NCBI RefSeq assembly: GCF_022808855.1
Contig: NZ_JAKZLF010000004.1
Coordinates: 1 to 64,000 of the forward strand
Direction: 5' to 3'
DNA: 64,000 bases
From: Anaeromyxobacter soli
GTDB taxonomy: Bacteria; Myxococcota; Myxococcia; Myxococcales; Anaeromyxobacteraceae
This document shows positions 61,322 through 64,000 of the stretch, piece by piece. The position numbers were made by a program, and so were the translations under genes. Below the pieces are notes generated by a model. It was not told the DNA's origin, did no database searches, and saw only the letters and a list, made by a program, of their open reading frames with translations. Positions within the stretch are counted from its first letter, which is position 1. Each line of letters starts with the position of its first letter.

Positions 61322-63664
61322 ATGCGAAGCGGACACGCTCGGCTCGGGCTGCTCGTCGCTGCCCTCACCTCATTCATCCTCGCCTGCAGCTCCGGCGGTG
61401 GCGGCGGCAGTACCTCGTGCAAGGGACTAGACGCCGCTTGCACGGCGGCCTCCGACTGCTGCGCGGGCAGCACTTGCGGTGGCGCGGGCGTCTGCGTCCC
61501 CGCGGGGCAGTGTTCGCCAGACGGCGCCGCGTGCGCCGGCCCGGCCGATTGTTGCTCGAACACCTGCCCGGGCGGCGTCTGCGGCGGCACCTGCAAGGCG
61601 GTCGCCCAGCCCTGCACGGCCCCCTCGGATTGCTGCTCGAACTCGTGCGGCTCGGGCATCTGCACCGAGCCCCCCGGTCCTGGCGGCTGCTTCGCTCTCG
61701 GCGCGAGCTGCGCCGCGCCGAGCGAGTGCTGCACGGGCACGTGCACTGCCGGTAAGTGCGCGGAGCCGACGACGCCCGGCTGCTTCGCTGAAGGCGTCGC
61801 CTGCACGCAGGACGGCGCGTGCTGCTCCGCGAACTGCGTCGACGGGGCGTGCGCTCCGTCGGGGTTCTGCAAGGAGCCGGGCCAGGCGTGCGCGAACGCC
61901 GGCGAGTGCTGCTCACGCACCTGCACGGGCGGCGCGTGCTCCCAGACCGTCTGCAAGCAGGCCGGGACGGCGGTCGCCGACGCGTCGCAGTGCTGCTCCG
62001 AGTACGCGGAGCTCCTGAACGGCACGCTCACCTGCGCGAAGCTCCCCTCCGGCAGCACCGGCTACACCTGCACCACGCTCGGTGAGGCCTGTACGGCGGC
62101 GCTGGAGTGCTGCTCGCGCAACTGCCAGGGCGGCACCTGCGCCGCGGCCTACTCCTGCCACGCCCCGGGCGACCTCTGCACGCGCACGGAGGACTGCTGC
62201 TCCGGGCTCTGCAGCGCGACGGGCGGAGCCCCGGGCCGCTGCGAGGACGCGCCGGGCGGCTGCACGCAGGACGGCGTGCCCTGCGACAACGACTCGAACT
62301 GCTGCACGCGCAAGTGCGTCGACCTCGGCAGCGGCACGCGGGTGTGCCAGCCCGCCGGCGGCTGCCGCATGACGGGCAACTACTGCGACGGCGACGCCTC
62401 GTGCTGCAACATCAACCAGCTCGTCGCGCCTTCGCAGGCGATCCACTGCGATCCCGCCGATCACACCTGTGACAACGGCGGATCGTGCAACCCGCCGGGG
62501 AACATCTGCGGCGCCTTCGGCGACAACGCCTCCCAGAACTGCTGCGTCCCCGACGGAGCGACCGGGGTGAAGTTCAACGGGAGCGGCAAGCTCGTCTGCA
62601 AGCTCGACATGAACAACGTCGCGCGCTGCTTCGGCTCGCCGCCGGGCGGCGGCACCGGGACGAACTGCCCGACGGGCTACGACGGGTCGAACCCGCTCTG
62701 CTGCATGGCGCCGGGCGACATCTGCCAGTTCCGCGACCAGTGCTGCGGGTTCGCGCCCTGCGTGCCCGACTCCCAGGGCGTGCTCCGCTGCGCGGACACG
62801 AACTCCTGCAAGCCGCGCGGGACGCTCTGCACCGGCACGAGCGACACGAGCTGCTGCGAGGGCACCACCTGCCAGCTCGTCAGCGAGATCGGCTACCTCT
62901 GCACCGACACCGCGCCGCCGCCGCCGCAGTGCATCCTGGACGGCGCTTCCTGCACGGCGAACACGACCGGCTGCTGCGGCGGCCCCGGCGCCTGCGTCGC
63001 CGGGACCTGCAACGCGTGCGCGCCGAATGGCAACACCTGCCAGACGGACGGTCAGTGCTGCTCCGGGACGTGTGACGCTGGCGTCTGCCGCACGCCGTGC
63101 CAGGGCACCTCCGCGAGCTGCACCGTCGGCGGCGACTGCTGCTCCGGGCTCTCCTGCGACATCCCGCCGGGCGCGACCGCCGGAACCTGCGGCACGACCG
63201 GTACCCTCTGCGCGGCCACCGGCCAGGCCTGCGCCGCCAGCGCGGACTGCTGCAACACGCCCAGCGAGCAGTGTCTCGGTGGCGTGTGCGCCGTCCCGCC
63301 CCCGAGCTGCTCCGGGGTCGCGCTGCCCTGCGCGACCAACGGCGACTGCTGCACGGGCCTGTCGTGCAACCTGACGACGGGCGCCTGCGAGGCGCCGGTC
63401 TGCGCCAACACGGGCACCTCCTGCAACACGACCTCGGGATGCTGCGCGACCGACGACGTGTGCGCGCTCGCGTCGAACACGGCGCAGCCCTGCACCGACG
63501 GCTCGAGCTGCGTCTGCGTCAAGCCCGCGGTCTGCGCGCCGCTCGGTCAGGCGTGCTCGCCGACGCCGGGCTGCTGCAACGGCGTGTGCGTCAACCAGGC
63601 GAACACGACCCAGCGCTGCGATCCGACGACCGGCATGAACTGCGTCTGCGTGGGAATCGGCTAG
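61322..63664 (+). CDS. Tandem six-cysteine (cystine-knot-like) repeat lipoprotein
   Basis: 780 aa. The signal peptide ends with a lipobox (FILAC), followed by SSGGGGG, so a surface or periplasmic lipoprotein is expected. The rest is about 21 tandem units of roughly 27-45 residues in the order C-x(5-6)-C-x(n)-CC-x(3-5)-C-x(n)-C, e.g. CSPDGAACAGPADCCSNTC. This spacing matches inhibitor-cystine-knot (conotoxin-like) folds. Unit 7 and the central units at about 11-13 are irregular. ATG at 61322 has AGGAGG upstream; an open frame extends 19 codons further. Similar proteins are known in myxobacteria. Function is unknown; adhesion or toxin-like binding are guesses. Confidence 0.85.
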   Translation: MRSGHARLGLLVAALTSFILACSSGGGGGSTSCKGLDAACTAASDCCAGSTCGGAGVCVPAGQCSPDGAACAGPADCCSNTCPGGVCGGTCKAVAQPCTAPSDCCSNSCGSGICTEPPGPGGCFALGASCAAPSECCTGTCTAGKCAEPTTPGCFAEGVACTQDGACCSANCVDGACAPSGFCKEPGQACANAGECCSRTCTGGACSQTVCKQAGTAVADASQCCSEYAELLNGTLTCAKLPSGSTGYTCTTLGEACTAALECCSRNCQGGTCAAAYSCHAPGDLCTRTEDCCSGLCSATGGAPGRCEDAPGGCTQDGVPCDNDSNCCTRKCVDLGSGTRVCQPAGGCRMTGNYCDGDASCCNINQLVAPSQAIHCDPADHTCDNGGSCNPPGNICGAFGDNASQNCCVPDGATGVKFNGSGKLVCKLDMNNVARCFGSPPGGGTGTNCPTGYDGSNPLCCMAPGDICQFRDQCCGFAPCVPDSQGVLRCADTNSCKPRGTLCTGTSDTSCCEGTTCQLVSEIGYLCTDTAPPPPQCILDGASCTANTTGCCGGPGACVAGTCNACAPNGNTCQTDGQCCSGTCDAGVCRTPCQGTSASCTVGGDCCSGLSCDIPPGATAGTCGTTGTLCAATGQACAASADCCNTPSEQCLGGVCAVPPPSCSGVALPCATNGDCCTGLSCNLTTGACEAPVCANTGTSCNTTSGCCATDDVCALASNTAQPCTDGSSCVCVKPAVCAPLGQACSPTPGCCNGVCVNQANTTQRCDPTTGMNCVCVGIG

Positions 63665-63685
63665 CGCCACCAGAAGTCGTCGTAC

Positions 63686-63729
63686 GAACGGCCGCTCGCG
63701 CTCGACGCGCGGGCGGCCGTTCTCTTTCT
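63686..63729 (+). terminator. Intrinsic terminator of the lipoprotein gene
   Basis: 10-bp perfect stem (gaacggccgc / gcggccgttc) with an extended loop, followed by tctttct. It is 22 bases after the stop codon. Confidence 0.8.
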
Positions 63730-63785
63730 GGAGGTCGCGGTTTCCGGTCCGGCGGGCGGCGATGTCGCGGCGGCGGTCAGAAGTC

Positions 63786-63815
63786 TCGAGGTCGGGGTCG
63801 AGGTCGGGGTCGGGG
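63786..63815. repeat. 12-bp tandem repeat
   Basis: Two perfect copies of tcgaggtcgggg plus a half unit (tcgggg) lie in the noncoding gap between the lipoprotein terminator and the next gene. The short size and composition suggest slippage; no function is evident. Confidence 0.5.
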
Positions 63816-63832
63816 TCTCGCCCTGAAACGCC

Positions 63833-63867
63833 GACGGCCGCTCCCGCGCGTGCGCGGGGCGGCCGTC
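63833..63867 (-). terminator. Hairpin downstream of the last gene
   Basis: 9-bp stem (gacggccgc / gcggccgtc) with a loop that forms a second stem. It lies about 45 bases past the stop of the minus-strand partial gene, with a short U-run (gtttc) after it. Confidence 0.5.
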
Positions 63868-63911
63868 CGTGAGGCTTGAGCCCAGGCCGACGCCTGGCGC
63901 CTGTGGCTGCA

Positions 63912-64000
63912 TCAGGACTGCGGGCGGTCCCCTCCGCCGAGCGCCTCGTCCTCGCCGACGCCCTGGAGGTCGAGCGCGATCGCGAGGAGGTACAGCGCCA
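63912..64000 (-). CDS. C-terminal end of a gene running off the window
   Basis: The last 28 codons (ALYLLAIALDLQGVGEDEAL...) end with TGA at 63912-63914, read from the window edge on the minus strand. The Leu-rich then acidic composition is coherent and unlike the other frames. Too short to identify. Confidence 0.5.
   Translation of the reverse strand, partial: ALYLLAIALDLQGVGEDEALGGGDRPQS

Noticed and set aside
63661..63911. 83-codon minus-strand ORF after the lipoprotein
   Set aside because: Covers terminators and tandem repeats; low complexity.

Overview
The window is very GC-rich (about three quarters G+C, strongly G/C third codon positions) and looks like a chromosomal segment of a Myxococcota bacterium, most plausibly Anaeromyxobacter. 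This is inferred from the gene content: an AglZ/FrzS-like pseudo-receiver coiled-coil protein, a PilT ATPase overlapping a degenerate PilZ-type protein, DUF4388 (PATAN) and cysteine-repeat lipoproteins, and a Gram-negative envelope set (Lnt, LptE, lipoproteins). No phage, insertion sequence, CRISPR array, rRNA or tRNA gene was recognised. Nearly every real gene has long open frames on the other strand; these are composition artefacts and are left out.

Layout. 1-6.6 kb (mostly minus): topA-dprA, then a YbgF-like lipoprotein with a LysM protein, and pgeF. 6.6-15 kb: a membrane GGDEF diguanylate cyclase, the 1377-residue AglZ-like protein, a secreted hypothetical, a metallophosphatase and an orphan MoxR ATPase. 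15-18.7 kb: a glycogen-debranching-type glycosidase and a GT4 glycosyltransferase. 18.9-20.9 kb: pilT and a PilZ-like gene. 20.9-31.7 kb: one minus-strand run, read as TPR protein, DUF4388 protein, phoH, pgpH-type HD hydrolase, ybeY, ribbon-helix-helix gene, lnt, prfB; prfB keeps the programmed +1 frameshift. 31.8-38 kb: mazG, rpsT, lptE, leuS, asnS. 38-41.7 kb: a small DUF2892 membrane protein, an ECF sigma/anti-sigma pair, an alpha/beta hydrolase and a DUF222-type HNH protein. 41.9-46.8 kb: mprF-acvB-PAP2, an envelope lipid operon.

47-60.3 kb is an almost unbroken minus-strand block, read as yceD, rpmF, plsX, fabH, fabD, fabG, acpP, fabF, rpiB, glyA, nrdR, ribD, ribE, ribBA, ribH, nusB and an M17-N-like gene. 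It starts at a near-consensus sigma-70 promoter and joins fatty-acid initiation/elongation to one-carbon and riboflavin synthesis; several rib genes overlap by 4 bases. 60.4-64 kb holds a LuxR-type response regulator, a divergent lipoprotein built of about 21 six-cysteine repeats, and the C-terminal end of a further gene running off the window.

The most unusual items are the tandem cystine-knot-like lipoprotein with its repeat-rich divergent promoter region, the AglZ-like pseudo-receiver protein, the DUF4388/pseudopilin chimera, the mprF-acvB pair and the 100-base ybeY/RHH overlap.
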